Source: Rhodospirillaceae bacterium
GTDB lineage: Bacteria > Pseudomonadota > Alphaproteobacteria > Bin65
Direction: 5' to 3'
Length of the DNA stretch: 64,000 bases
NCBI GenBank assembly: GCA_026709535.1
Contig: JAPOST010000184.1
Coordinates: forward strand, 1 to 64,000
The position numbers were made by a program, and so were the translations under genes. Shown piece after piece: positions 56,711 to 64,000 of this stretch. Under the pieces are notes generated by a model. The model was not told the DNA's origin, did not search any database, and was given only the letters and a program-made list of their open reading frames with translations. Each line of letters opens with the position of its first letter. The stretch's first letter is position 1.

Positions 56711-57439
56711 ATGGCATTGCCAAATGATCGCCGCAGAAAGTCGGTTGACGCTTTTCGGACCATCAGCGAGGCCTCGGAAGAAGTCGGCGTTTCTGCGACT
56801 GTATTGAGGTTTTGGGAAACCAAATTCTTGCAGATCAAGCCGCTTAGGCGCGGCGGCAAACGGCGCTTCTACCGACCCGAGGATATTGCGCTACTGCAGC
56901 GGATTCGAGGCTGGCTTCATGATGACGGCTATTCCATCAAGGGGGTTCAGAAACTCTTGCAAGAAAATTGTGATCGGCAGTCGACGCGCCAGAACGAAGA
57001 TGCAGAGCACGCCGATGTCGTTTCTTGGAAGTCATCGGGCGAACTTCCCCAGCCCGTCGCGTCGGTCGGGTCGCTGGATTTGCAATCGCTTGGTCTGGCT
57101 GGCGATGAGATTGATGTCGCCAAAGCCACTGCTGGTTCTGAAGGAGTCGACCAGGATCCAGTATCGGGTGTCGACGAAGGAACAGGGAACAGCGATGCTG
57201 AGGGGATCATGGATACCAATCCGGACCTGAGTCAGGACGACCCGGCGCAGGGGTTGCGCGGGTCTGCTGAGCACGCCGAACCAGACCAGGGTTCCGTTGG
57301 CGATTTGATTGATCACGTGTCGCTGACCGAGAGACCGGTGCGAGATTTTGACGATAGTAAGCTGGCTGATTTGAGAAACATGATCGGAAGTCTGGAGGAA
57401 ATCCGAGACCGGCTACGGGGCCCTCCGCCGGGGGCCTGA
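56711..57439 (+). CDS. MerR-family transcriptional regulator
   Basis: A 242-residue MerR-type regulator. The winged-helix domain spans residues 16-85 (RTISEASEEVGVSATVLRFWE, RRGGKRRFYRPEDIALLQRI, GYSIKGVQKLL). The remainder is an acidic, probably disordered linker of about 110 residues and a short C-terminal helix (KLADLRNMIGSLEEIRDRL). MerR genes directly after ihfA are common in this group; the target is unknown. Confidence 0.93.
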   Translation: MALPNDRRRKSVDAFRTISEASEEVGVSATVLRFWETKFLQIKPLRRGGKRRFYRPEDIALLQRIRGWLHDDGYSIKGVQKLLQENCDRQSTRQNEDAEHADVVSWKSSGELPQPVASVGSLDLQSLGLAGDEIDVAKATAGSEGVDQDPVSGVDEGTGNSDAEGIMDTNPDLSQDDPAQGLRGSAEHAEPDQGSVGDLIDHVSLTERPVRDFDDSKLADLRNMIGSLEEIRDRLRGPPPGA

Positions 57440-57508
57440 GCAGTCACGGACGGGGCTTTCATGGGACGGGAACGCGCTGATTTGGTGCGTTACGGAGTGA
57501 GAGCCTTG

Positions 57509-57537
57509 TTGTCATGGCCTTGCCGATATCTTAAGCT
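57509..57537 (+). promoter_or_regulatory. Candidate promoter of tRNA-Pro
   Basis: TTGTCA (57509-57514) and TAAGCT (57532-57537) with a 17-base spacer, ending 12 bases before the tRNA. The -35 matches five of six consensus bases; the -10 is weak. Confidence 0.35.
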
Positions 57538-57548
57538 AAGCTCAGCTT

Positions 57549-57625
57549 CGGAGCGTGGCGCAGCCTGGTAGCGCGTCTGACTGGGGGTCAGAAGGTCGTG
57601 GGTTCGAGTCCCGCCGCTCCGACCA
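57549..57625 (+). tRNA. tRNA-Pro (GGG)
   Basis: A 77-base cloverleaf. The acceptor stem pairs cggagcg with cgctccg, the anticodon stem pairs tctga with tcaga around the loop ctggggg (anticodon GGG), the TΨC arm contains ggttcgagtcc, and the CCA end is encoded. It reads proline codons CCC and CCU. It follows the MerR gene and borders a stretch of gene wreckage. Confidence 0.96.
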
Positions 57626-58756
57626 CAAGAAGCAGCGATATTCCCGCAGGTTAGCGGTGATACTATTTTCGGAAGACCTTGCCCGAAACAGGTTCGGAAC
57701 GCTTTCGTGCCGGAAAAGGCTGGAATACAGGAGCACTCTGGACGGCTCGTCTCTAAAATCCGCTTTGCCGAGTCAGCCAAACCACTTTGGTTTGGTCACG
57801 CGGTGATGCAGGCGGTTTTTCATTCGGTTACGCGTTGACACAGGCGAATAATATCACCTCGGGTCGCCGCCAGCCTCGCCTGAATGGCAGCCAGATGTCT
57901 TTCCCGGGCCGGGCTCCCTTCATGTGCGTCTTGTAGCGTCCTCTCCCTTGGGTGGCTCCGCTGCGCATCCAGGTGGGCACCTTGTAGAGCGCGCTGGTAA
58001 AGCGTGAGGTTTCGACGAAGGTCTTGATGAGCACGGATGTTACATTGTAGCGCTCGGTCAAGTCATCGGGCAGTTGCCGCCGCACAAGCGAGAGGATGTG
58101 CGAGCCCAGATTCGGGATGGCGCTTCAAGGCAGGACCGGCAACCGCAAATTGTCGACTACAAACGCGAGGCTCTTCGCGGCGTTCATCTGATGATGCGAT
58201 CGCGGGGGTGCGAGCTTTCGCGCCGCGGTACTGAACCCGATCATAGCGCAACGAGAGAGCGCCGCTGTCGCTGGTCACAAACCCGGCGCACCGAGGCCTT
58301 GCCGGGCCGACGGTCGAGCCCGCGCCGGAAGCGGGGCGCCGACATCCCCGGCAACGCTGCCGCGTCTCTCGCTGATAGACGCTTCGTCTCAAAGCGTTCC
58401 GGCACATCCTCCAGTGTCTTCATCCTGCGTTCCTGGGGCCACGGTGTCCGGTTCATCGGGGCACCTCTTCATGGAGGCACCAGATGCGACAACGCACGGG
58501 TTGCCTGAACCGGACACATCAGCGACTGGCGACAGTACGCATAGCGCGCCGTGGTCTGGACCTGCACGCGACTGACCATGCCGAGCTCGCGGCGACAGGC
58601 ATCAGCTGCATTGCACTTCATGGCGACCGGATCGCCGAGGTAGTGCACAGTCGCTCAAAGGGGTAAAAGGCACACAGTCCGACAATCGAGTGAAAACCGC
58701 TTAAGTCAGGAATTTGGCCGCAACTTGACCGATGTCTCCGGCGGTCATGGCGCTGG
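57626..58756. other. Decayed accessory region behind tRNA-Pro
   Basis: About 1.1 kb without an intact gene. It contains a broken DUF4338 gene (given separately). The 58245-58680 part has frames on both strands with no recognisable domain; the minus-strand part at 58245-58456 may be the frame-shifted N-terminal half of the same broken gene. Such debris downstream of a tRNA suggests past insertions, though I found no attachment-site repeat. Confidence 0.5.
57828..58244 (-). pseudogene. Broken DUF4338 (DruA-like) gene
   Basis: On the minus strand one frame reads MIGFSTAARKLAPPRSHH, then VVDNLRLPVLP, a TGA at 58125-58127, then SAIPNLGSHILSLVRRQLP, VLIKTFVETSRFTSALYKVP and ATQGRGRYKTHMKGARPGKD to a stop at 57828. 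This is the order of segments in DUF4338 proteins, a family that includes DruA of the Druantia defence system and genes found with mobile elements. The TGA stands where the family usually has Trp, so it looks like a TGG-to-TGA change. The N-terminal part is missing or frame-shifted. Confidence 0.7.
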
Positions 58757-58890
58757 TTACTTTCCGAAACACCAAAAGCCTCCGCGCTCTTTCAACTTGG
58801 CTTTGCCCTTGACAAGCGGGTTCCTCGGAACACACCAATTCATGATCCCATCCTTGGCGACGAAATACCGGACTGCCCTCAGCCTTTGCT
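58757..58890 (-). pseudogene. Small Cys/Trp-rich protein or remnant
   Basis: A minus-strand frame reads RYFVAKDGIMNWCVPRNPLV, then KGKAKLKERGGFWCFGK and stops at 58757. The amino-acid make-up (paired Cys, Trp, basic residues) is that of a real small protein and unlike the shadow frames around. No start codon with a ribosome site is seen before RYFVAKDG; the frame runs open into the antiporter gene. I cannot name a family. It may be a truncated gene or use an unusual start. Confidence 0.35.
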
Positions 58891-60408
58891 CCGCGGCCTT
58901 GTCGCCTTGTAAGCGTGGTTGGCAAGGCTGCGACCGGCCTGGCGCATTGTCAGATAAGTCCGGTCAGCGCCTGCTTCCTTGATTTTTTCGACATGGTCCT
59001 CATAGAGAGCATGACTGACAATCGGACCCGAGAAGCCCTTCGAGCGCAACGTTCGCGCTGCGATCAGCTTGGCTTCCAGATCGTCCATCGCGAGCACCGC
59101 TGCCTTGATCGCGCCAAGATCGACACCACTCCAGAAATTGCTGTCTTCAGCATCCGCAAAGACAACGTTACGCCCTGCCGTCGCGTGGGCCTTTGCCTTA
59201 TAGGTATCGGCATCCAGCCCTACAGGACGGCAACCGCGATCAGCCAGCAGTTCATAGGCGGCAGACCCCGTACGTCCCATGCCGAAGATCAGGACATCAG
59301 CGTCGCCAAGATCCGTCGGCTGCTCGTCGGGATGGCGCATCTCTCGCTCGAAGCGTCGCAGGCGTTTTTCCAATCGCTCGTAGAGCGGGTGGGCATAGCG
59401 ATTGAGCGGCGCCGCGATCAGGAATGAAACAGAAACTGCAATGGCCAGCGGCACAAGGAAGCCCTCGGCAGCCGGAATGCCAGCTGCAACGATGAGGCCG
59501 AATTCACTGTAGGCAGTCAGCGACAACGCCGAGAGGAAGGCAGTTCGGGCCCTCAGGCGAAACGCCACGAGAAAAAAATAGAACAGAATACACTTCAGGG
59601 GAAGCAATGCCCCCATCAAAGCAGCGAACATGATCGCATCCCAATCGGGCAGGCCCGACATGCCGATCGACAGGAAGAAGCCGACGAGAAAGACCTCCTT
59701 GAGCGCCCAGAGAGACTTCGACAGTTCGCCTGCTCGCGGGTGGTTCGATAGCAGGAGACCCATGACTAATGCGCCAATTTCTCCTTTCAATCCGATGATC
59801 TCGAAGCCGTAGCCGCCAATCACGAAAGCCAGCGCCATGCCCGCGAGCACCAAGACCTCATCGTGACCGGCCATGTCCAGCAACCAGTAGAGTACTGGTC
59901 GCAGAAGCGGAGTCCCGAAGATCAGAAGCGCCCAGGGCTCCAGCGCCTTGCCTGAGAAGACGGCCAAGACTACCAGCGCAATGATATCCTGAACGATCAG
60001 GATCCCGATGGCGGCGCGGCCATGGAAATTGCCCAGCTCTCGCTTTGCTTCAAGCATCTTGGCAGCCAGGACCGTTGAGGAGAACGCCAGCGCAATTCCC
60101 ACAATCAAGGCAATGGTCCAATCGTTCGCGAACAGGAAACGTGCCATCGGGGTGAAAATGGCGGCGGAAAGGACAAAGTGCAGGAGCGCCCCTCCAACGA
60201 CATGCAGTTCGCCGATCTGCCTGAGCTTCAGCTTCAGCCCAACTGTGAACAGCAGCAACAGGACGCCCAGATTGGCGAGATGATTCAGGATCGGTCCGGT
60301 CGTAGTCGGCATTCCCAATTTCGGGCCGATCACATTGATGAAGAAACCGGCAGCAAGGAAGCCCACAAGTGGCGGAAGACCCAACGGCTTCGCCGCGAGT
60401 CCGAACAC
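58879..60408 (-). CDS. KefB/YbaL-type monovalent cation/proton antiporter with TrkA-N domain
   Basis: A 509-residue CPA2 antiporter: about eleven to twelve helices followed by a TrkA-N nucleotide-binding domain from about residue 385 (DVLIFGMGRTGSAAYELLADRG). Typical parts are PPLVGFLAAGFFI, FTVGLKL, AFSSTVLAAK and GILIVQDIIALVVLA. Odd: the GTG at 60408 falls inside helix 1. The frame is open upstream (WRAIFFEVFAVGAAFVFG) and that part fits the missing helix, but it has no ATG, GTG or TTG and an ATG further up is followed at once by TAA. Either an unusual start is used or the 5' end is damaged. Confidence 0.87.
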   Translation of the reverse strand: MFGLAAKPLGLPPLVGFLAAGFFINVIGPKLGMPTTTGPILNHLANLGVLLLLFTVGLKLKLRQIGELHVVGGALLHFVLSAAIFTPMARFLFANDWTIALIVGIALAFSSTVLAAKMLEAKRELGNFHGRAAIGILIVQDIIALVVLAVFSGKALEPWALLIFGTPLLRPVLYWLLDMAGHDEVLVLAGMALAFVIGGYGFEIIGLKGEIGALVMGLLLSNHPRAGELSKSLWALKEVFLVGFFLSIGMSGLPDWDAIMFAALMGALLPLKCILFYFFLVAFRLRARTAFLSALSLTAYSEFGLIVAAGIPAAEGFLVPLAIAVSVSFLIAAPLNRYAHPLYERLEKRLRRFEREMRHPDEQPTDLGDADVLIFGMGRTGSAAYELLADRGCRPVGLDADTYKAKAHATAGRNVVFADAEDSNFWSGVDLGAIKAAVLAMDDLEAKLIAARTLRSKGFSGPIVSHALYEDHVEKIKEAGADRTYLTMRQAGRSLANHAYKATRPRSKG

Positions 60409-60636
60409 GAATGCTGCGCCAACGGCAAAGACTTCAAAAAAGATAGCGCGCCACCAAATTCGTTGCCGGTCGCCCCGTGCGATCCCGTGACAATATTGGT
60501 ATTACATGAAATCGTGCTGGCGTCACTCGCTGCATGTACGCTGTTCTCGCGTACAATATGACACCGTAAAGGATGCAGATCCTGTTGATTTCGGCGCAGG
60601 CAAAATCCGGCAATCCGGCTGTGCTTCCATGAGGTT

Positions 60637-61824
60637 TCAGATGGTACCGCGGCTGCGAAGTGTCGCAATCTTTCCTTCGGAATAGCCGATCCTCTTCAGG
60701 ACATCGTCGGTATCGGCGCCTAGTTCCGGCGCCGGGCGGGCGGGCGCTGGCTCGCCTGTCTGCACCGGCGGAGCAACGATGCGGTATGGCCCGTCCCTGG
60801 GATGTTCGATGATCTGGAGCCGGTCGTTCTCCACCACGAACGGATTGTCGAGCGCTGAGGCGATATCGTTGACCGGCGCGGCCGGGACCGTTCCCGCGAA
60901 TTGTTCCAGCCAGTCAGCCGTCGTACAGGCCTGAAGCGCCTCGTCAAGCAGACCGGTTATCAGATCGCGGTTCTCAAGACGGTTCTTGAAGCGCAGGAAA
61001 CGCGGATCATCTGCCCATTCCGTTCGGTTGATCGCCTTGCACAGAGCCGGCCAGAATTTCTCCTTGTTGCACATCAGGAAGATCCAGCCATCCTGGGTCT
61101 TGTAGAGCTGACAAGGGGTAAGCGAGGGATGGGCCGAGCGTGGCAGGCGTGGCTGGTTGATGCCTTCGTTCAGGTACCACGTCGCCAGATAGCTGGTGTT
61201 GTGCAGGGCAATATCAAACAGGCTGACGTCGATGTCTCGCCCTCGCCCGGTCGCCCGGGCGGCCACGAGCGCCGCGAGCAGGGCATACGCCAACCCAAGT
61301 CCGGTCATCATGTCGACAACGGAAAGACCGAAGCGCGCCGGGGCGCCGTCAGGTTCGCCAGTCACGGCAAAATACCCTGCCTCTGCCTGCATGATATAGT
61401 CGTATCCTGGCCATGTTGCTCGCGGTCCTTCACGACCATATGCTGAAAGATGCGCACAGACTATTTTGTCGTTACACGCCTTAAGAGCGTCATATGTCAG
61501 ACCAAGCTTGTCGGGGACATCGCCGCGCAGATTGCTGGCGACGGCATCGGCCGAAGCCACGAGATCGTGGAACACGACCTTGCCGTCCGGTTTTGTCAAG
61601 TCGAGGGTCAGGCTCTTCTTGTTGCGGTTGAAGCTATGAAAAAACTGGCTGTCGCCAGATGCAAAGAAGTAAGGGCCAACGGCCCGCGCCATATCCCCGC
61701 CATCATGCGGATTTTCGATCTTGATCACTTCTGCGCCCTGGTCCGCCAGGAACATGGTGCCAAACGGGCCGGCGCCATATTGCTCGACGGCAAGAACACG
61801 GATGCCCTCAAGCGGCAACATCAC
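60637..61824 (-). CDS. CaiB/BaiF (class III) CoA-transferase
   Basis: A 395-residue family III CoA transferase with catalytic Asp171 in LSVVDMMTGLG. The N-terminal LEGIRVLAVEQYGAGPFGTM and the NRNKKSLTLDLTKPDGK segments are typical. It moves CoA onto an organic acid, activating it for the next enzymes. It follows the acyl-CoA dehydrogenase gene after two bases and closes the minus-strand operon. Confidence 0.93.
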   Translation of the reverse strand: MMLPLEGIRVLAVEQYGAGPFGTMFLADQGAEVIKIENPHDGGDMARAVGPYFFASGDSQFFHSFNRNKKSLTLDLTKPDGKVVFHDLVASADAVASNLRGDVPDKLGLTYDALKACNDKIVCAHLSAYGREGPRATWPGYDYIMQAEAGYFAVTGEPDGAPARFGLSVVDMMTGLGLAYALLAALVAARATGRGRDIDVSLFDIALHNTSYLATWYLNEGINQPRLPRSAHPSLTPCQLYKTQDGWIFLMCNKEKFWPALCKAINRTEWADDPRFLRFKNRLENRDLITGLLDEALQACTTADWLEQFAGTVPAAPVNDIASALDNPFVVENDRLQIIEHPRDGPYRIVAPPVQTGEPAPARPAPELGADTDDVLKRIGYSEGKIATLRSRGTI

Positions 61825-61826
61825 GA

Positions 61827-62978
61827 CTAGACCGGGTTTCGCTCAATCAGCTGCTTGGCGATGATCAGCCGTTGCAGTTCATTGGTACCTTCGCCGATCG
61901 CAAGCAGGGGGGCGTCGCGGTAATAGCGTTCGATATCGAACTCTGTCGAATAACCGTAGGCACCGTGGATCCGCATCGAATCGAGGCTGTTTTCCAATGC
62001 CGCCTCCGTGGCAAATAGCTTGGCCATGCCGGCTTCCATATCACAGCGTCCGCCGCCGTCATAAGCTTCCGCCGCTGCTTTGGTGAGCAGGCGCGCTGCC
62101 TGAAGCCGCGTTGCCATATCGGCCAGTTTCAACTGGATGGCCTGATGTTCCGCAATAGGCTTGCCGAAGGTCTTGCGAATCTGGGCGTATTCCACGGCCT
62201 TGTCCAGCGATGCCTTGGCGATTCCGACGCCTCGCGCCGCCACGTTGATCCGGCCGAGCTCCAGCCCGCTCAGAATCTGCTGAAAGCCGCGCCCCTCCTT
62301 GCCGCCAACCAGATTGTCAATGGGAACCTGAACATCTTCCAGCACCATATGGCCGGTATCGATCCCGCGATAGCCCAGCTTCTTCAATCTTGTCGCTTCT
62401 ACGCCTTCCTGCTTTTCGACAAGAAGCAGACTCATGCCCTTGTACCGAGGTCTGGCGCTTGGATCGGTCTTGACCAAAACCGCCAGGATATCGCCTTCGA
62501 CGCTATTGGTGATCCATGTCTTGGTCCCGTTGACGAGATAGGCGTTTAATTTTCGCTCTGCCCGCGTCCGCACTGCCTGAAGGTCGGTGCCACAGTCTGG
62601 TTCGGTCAGCGCAATGCCGCCGCGAATTTCACCGGTCGCGAAACGAGGTAGAAAGCGTTCCTTCTGCTGTTCGGTGCCAAACCGCTGGACTGCCTCGGCC
62701 ATGATCAGATGGGAGTTGAAGATGCCGGAAATCGACATCCATCCCGCAGTCACCCGCTCGACAATCGCGGAATAGGTCTTTGCGGACAGGCCGAGGCCGC
62801 CGTATTTCGGTGCAATGGTTGCGCCGAAAAGCCCCAGCTTCTTCATGTCTTCGACAATCTGGCGCGGGTATTCGTCTTTCTGCTCCAGATCATGAGCGAC
62901 CGGCAGAATGCTACGTTCGACGAAACGGTCAACGGCATCAAGGATGGCGGCGTCATTGCCGACGTCAATCGCGACCAT
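61827..62978 (-). CDS. Acyl-CoA dehydrogenase
   Basis: A 383-residue FAD-dependent acyl-CoA dehydrogenase. The FAD-binding ALTEPDCGTDLQAVRT and TWITNS segments, RxxFGKPIAEHQAIQ region and the catalytic Glu in AIGEGTNELQR are present. GYSTEFDIERYYRDA is typical of the glutaryl/short-chain branch. It oxidises an acyl-CoA to the enoyl-CoA, which the MaoC protein encoded six bases upstream could hydrate. Confidence 0.94.
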   Translation of the reverse strand: MVAIDVGNDAAILDAVDRFVERSILPVAHDLEQKDEYPRQIVEDMKKLGLFGATIAPKYGGLGLSAKTYSAIVERVTAGWMSISGIFNSHLIMAEAVQRFGTEQQKERFLPRFATGEIRGGIALTEPDCGTDLQAVRTRAERKLNAYLVNGTKTWITNSVEGDILAVLVKTDPSARPRYKGMSLLLVEKQEGVEATRLKKLGYRGIDTGHMVLEDVQVPIDNLVGGKEGRGFQQILSGLELGRINVAARGVGIAKASLDKAVEYAQIRKTFGKPIAEHQAIQLKLADMATRLQAARLLTKAAAEAYDGGGRCDMEAGMAKLFATEAALENSLDSMRIHGAYGYSTEFDIERYYRDAPLLAIGEGTNELQRLIIAKQLIERNPV

Positions 62979-62984
62979 CGCACT

Positions 62985-63500
62985 TCAGGCCATCTTGTCG
63001 TCGACGCCGTGCCCACGCTTCGGCACCAGCATCGAACGCTGATAGGTCATGAAGATCGTTCCGTCAGCTTTGGTCCCGGCCGTTCTGGCAGTTACAATCC
63101 CCTGAGTCGGACGGGATTTCGATTCACGCTTGCTCAGCACTTCCGAATAGGCATAGACCGTATCGCCGACGAATACCGGCGCGGTCAGTTTAATGTCCGT
63201 CCAGCCCAGATTGGCGACGGCTTTCTGGCTCAGGTCGCTGACGCTCATCCCGGCGACAATGGACAGGGTGAGGGCACTGTTGACGAGCAGCTTGCCGAAT
63301 TCGCTGTGCTTTGCGTATTCGGCATCGAAATGAATCGGGTGGGTATTCATGGTCAATAGCGTAAACCAAGAGTTGTCGGTCTCATTGATCGTCCGTCCGG
63401 GGCGATGCTCATAGATGTCTCCGATGGTAAAATCCTCAAAGTAACGCCCGCCAGCTTTCCGGAGCCGGCGTGGACCCGTTTCGATCATCTCCGCAACCAT
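62985..63500 (-). CDS. MaoC-family (R)-specific enoyl-CoA hydratase
   Basis: About 171 residues of the MaoC/hot-dog family. YFEDFTIGDIYEHRPGRTI and NTHPIHFDAEYAKHSEFGK contain the hydratase motif with Asp and His; the later VFVGDTVYAYSEVLSKRES is also typical, as in mesaconyl-CoA and β-methylmalyl-CoA hydratases. AGGAGG lies very close to the ATG at 63498-63500, so an ATG four codons on (63488) is possible. It fits between the CoA transferase/dehydrogenase steps and the MmgE/PrpD gene. Confidence 0.91.
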   Translation of the reverse strand: MVAEMIETGPRRLRKAGGRYFEDFTIGDIYEHRPGRTINETDNSWFTLLTMNTHPIHFDAEYAKHSEFGKLLVNSALTLSIVAGMSVSDLSQKAVANLGWTDIKLTAPVFVGDTVYAYSEVLSKRESKSRPTQGIVTARTAGTKADGTIFMTYQRSMLVPKRGHGVDDKMA

Positions 63501-63505
63501 GCCTC

Positions 63506-64000
63506 CTATGCCCCCGCCAGGGCGCACACTGGTGACTGCCCGGCGGACATGATTAACAGGGCGCGAATGTCTTCTGCCTCCTCAAGGCTCAACATGCCGT
63601 CGGCAAAGGCCGCCATCGTGTGCGTGTCCAGGAAAGGCGATACCAGACCTTCAAACTTCCACCGCAACTCATCTTCCGTCATGAAGTTGTCGGGCTCTCC
63701 TCTGGGGGACTGGATGTATTTCTCGAACACGCCGTCTTTCGTGGCAACCTGCACCCTAGCCGCCATGTTATCCGGAAATTCTGCCTCGACCTCCGGGTCA
63801 ACAACGGCTTCTACCTTGGGCCACAGCGCCTTGTGATTATCGTTGGCAAGCAGCGTTTCGTAATCGTCCCAGCCCAGGCCGCCTTCGATCAGTGCGGCGG
63901 CGGCAACGAAAGGCAGCGAGAACTGTCCGTCCACGATGGATATCGGCTTCTGCTTGTCGGCCAATGGTTCGCCGATAATGTCCAAACCGGTTTTGGACAG
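63506..64000 (-). CDS. MmgE/PrpD family protein, 5' part beyond window
   Basis: The C-terminal 164 or so residues of an MmgE/PrpD-family protein (2-methylcitrate dehydratase, cis-aconitate decarboxylase, iminodisuccinate epimerase family). The sequence QFSLPFVAAAALIEGG is the conserved C-terminal-domain start, followed by VVDPEVEAEFPDNMAARVQV and GEPDNFMTEDELRWKFEGL. The frame is open to the window edge. It heads the minus-strand acyl-CoA operon, so the pathway probably acts on a branched or methylated dicarboxylic acid. Confidence 0.9.
   Translation of the reverse strand: MSKTGLDIIGEPLADKQKPISIVDGQFSLPFVAAAALIEGGLGWDDYETLLANDNHKALWPKVEAVVDPEVEAEFPDNMAARVQVATKDGVFEKYIQSPRGEPDNFMTEDELRWKFEGLVSPFLDTHTMAAFADGMLSLEEAEDIRALLIMSAGQSPVCALAGA

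Noticed and set aside
1-64000. CRISPR arrays, rRNA genes, intact transposases
   Set aside because: I saw no regularly spaced repeats, no rRNA-like sequence and no complete transposase; only the broken DUF4338 gene hints at mobile DNA.

Overview
The window looks like the chromosome of a moderately GC-rich alphaproteobacterium, probably Rhodospirillales-like. The evidence is the core gene order: nrdR-ribD-ribE-ribBA-ribH-nusB-thiL, a proton-pumping pyrophosphatase, then bamE, ubiquinol-cytochrome c chaperone, DUF177, rpmF, plsX, fabH, ihfA and a MerR gene followed by tRNA-Pro. A MucR regulator and a RibBA with a decayed GTP cyclohydrolase II domain fit the same group. Genus is inference only.

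Layout. 1-2.3 kb: a TRAP transporter (dctM partial, dctQ, dctP). 3.2-3.7 kb: a small membrane protein. 4.4-36 kb: a large accessory island for opening and hydrolysing cyclic amides and ureido compounds. It holds three hyuA/hyuB-type pairs, an isochorismatase-fold amidase, an amidase-signature enzyme, a polysaccharide-deacetylase-fold amidohydrolase and an N-carbamoyl-D-amino-acid hydrolase-like nitrilase. It also holds a spermidine/putrescine-type ABC importer split over two strands, an MFS carrier, a CobW GTPase with a small CxxC protein, an NnrS protein, and several unrecognised membrane proteins. 36-41 kb: tusA with a DsrE-family gene, a fusion of inositol-phosphate synthase with a nucleotidyltransferase, and an orphan branched-chain-type binding protein. 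41.4-57.6 kb: mucR, a fused rpiB-glyA, and the housekeeping block. 57.6-58.9 kb: gene wreckage behind tRNA-Pro, including a broken DUF4338 gene. 58.9-64 kb: a cation/proton antiporter and an acyl-CoA operon (CoA transferase, acyl-CoA dehydrogenase, MaoC hydratase, MmgE/PrpD partial).

The most unusual part is 12.5-29 kb. The middle HyuA/HyuB pair has lost the signature motifs kept by the other two pairs: the HGTT and DxGGT(S/A)D loops of HyuA and the metal-site histidines of HyuB. HyuB there carries a 170-residue N-terminal extension. The pair sits in one minus-strand operon with an 852-residue flotillin-like membrane protein with a very long coiled coil and with the ABC transporter ATPase. 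Two divergently diverged paralogous small membrane proteins, matching in a series of motifs, stand next to the binding-protein gene and next to the degenerate hyuA. My inference is a membrane-scaffolded uptake and ring-opening system in which the degenerate HyuAB pair plays a structural or regulatory part. The substrate is not known from sequence.

Two gene fusions deserve attention: inositol-1-phosphate synthase with a cytidylyltransferase-like domain (37.2-39.2 kb), and ribose-5-phosphate isomerase B with serine hydroxymethyltransferase (42.4-44.2 kb). I saw no CRISPR array, intact transposase or rRNA.
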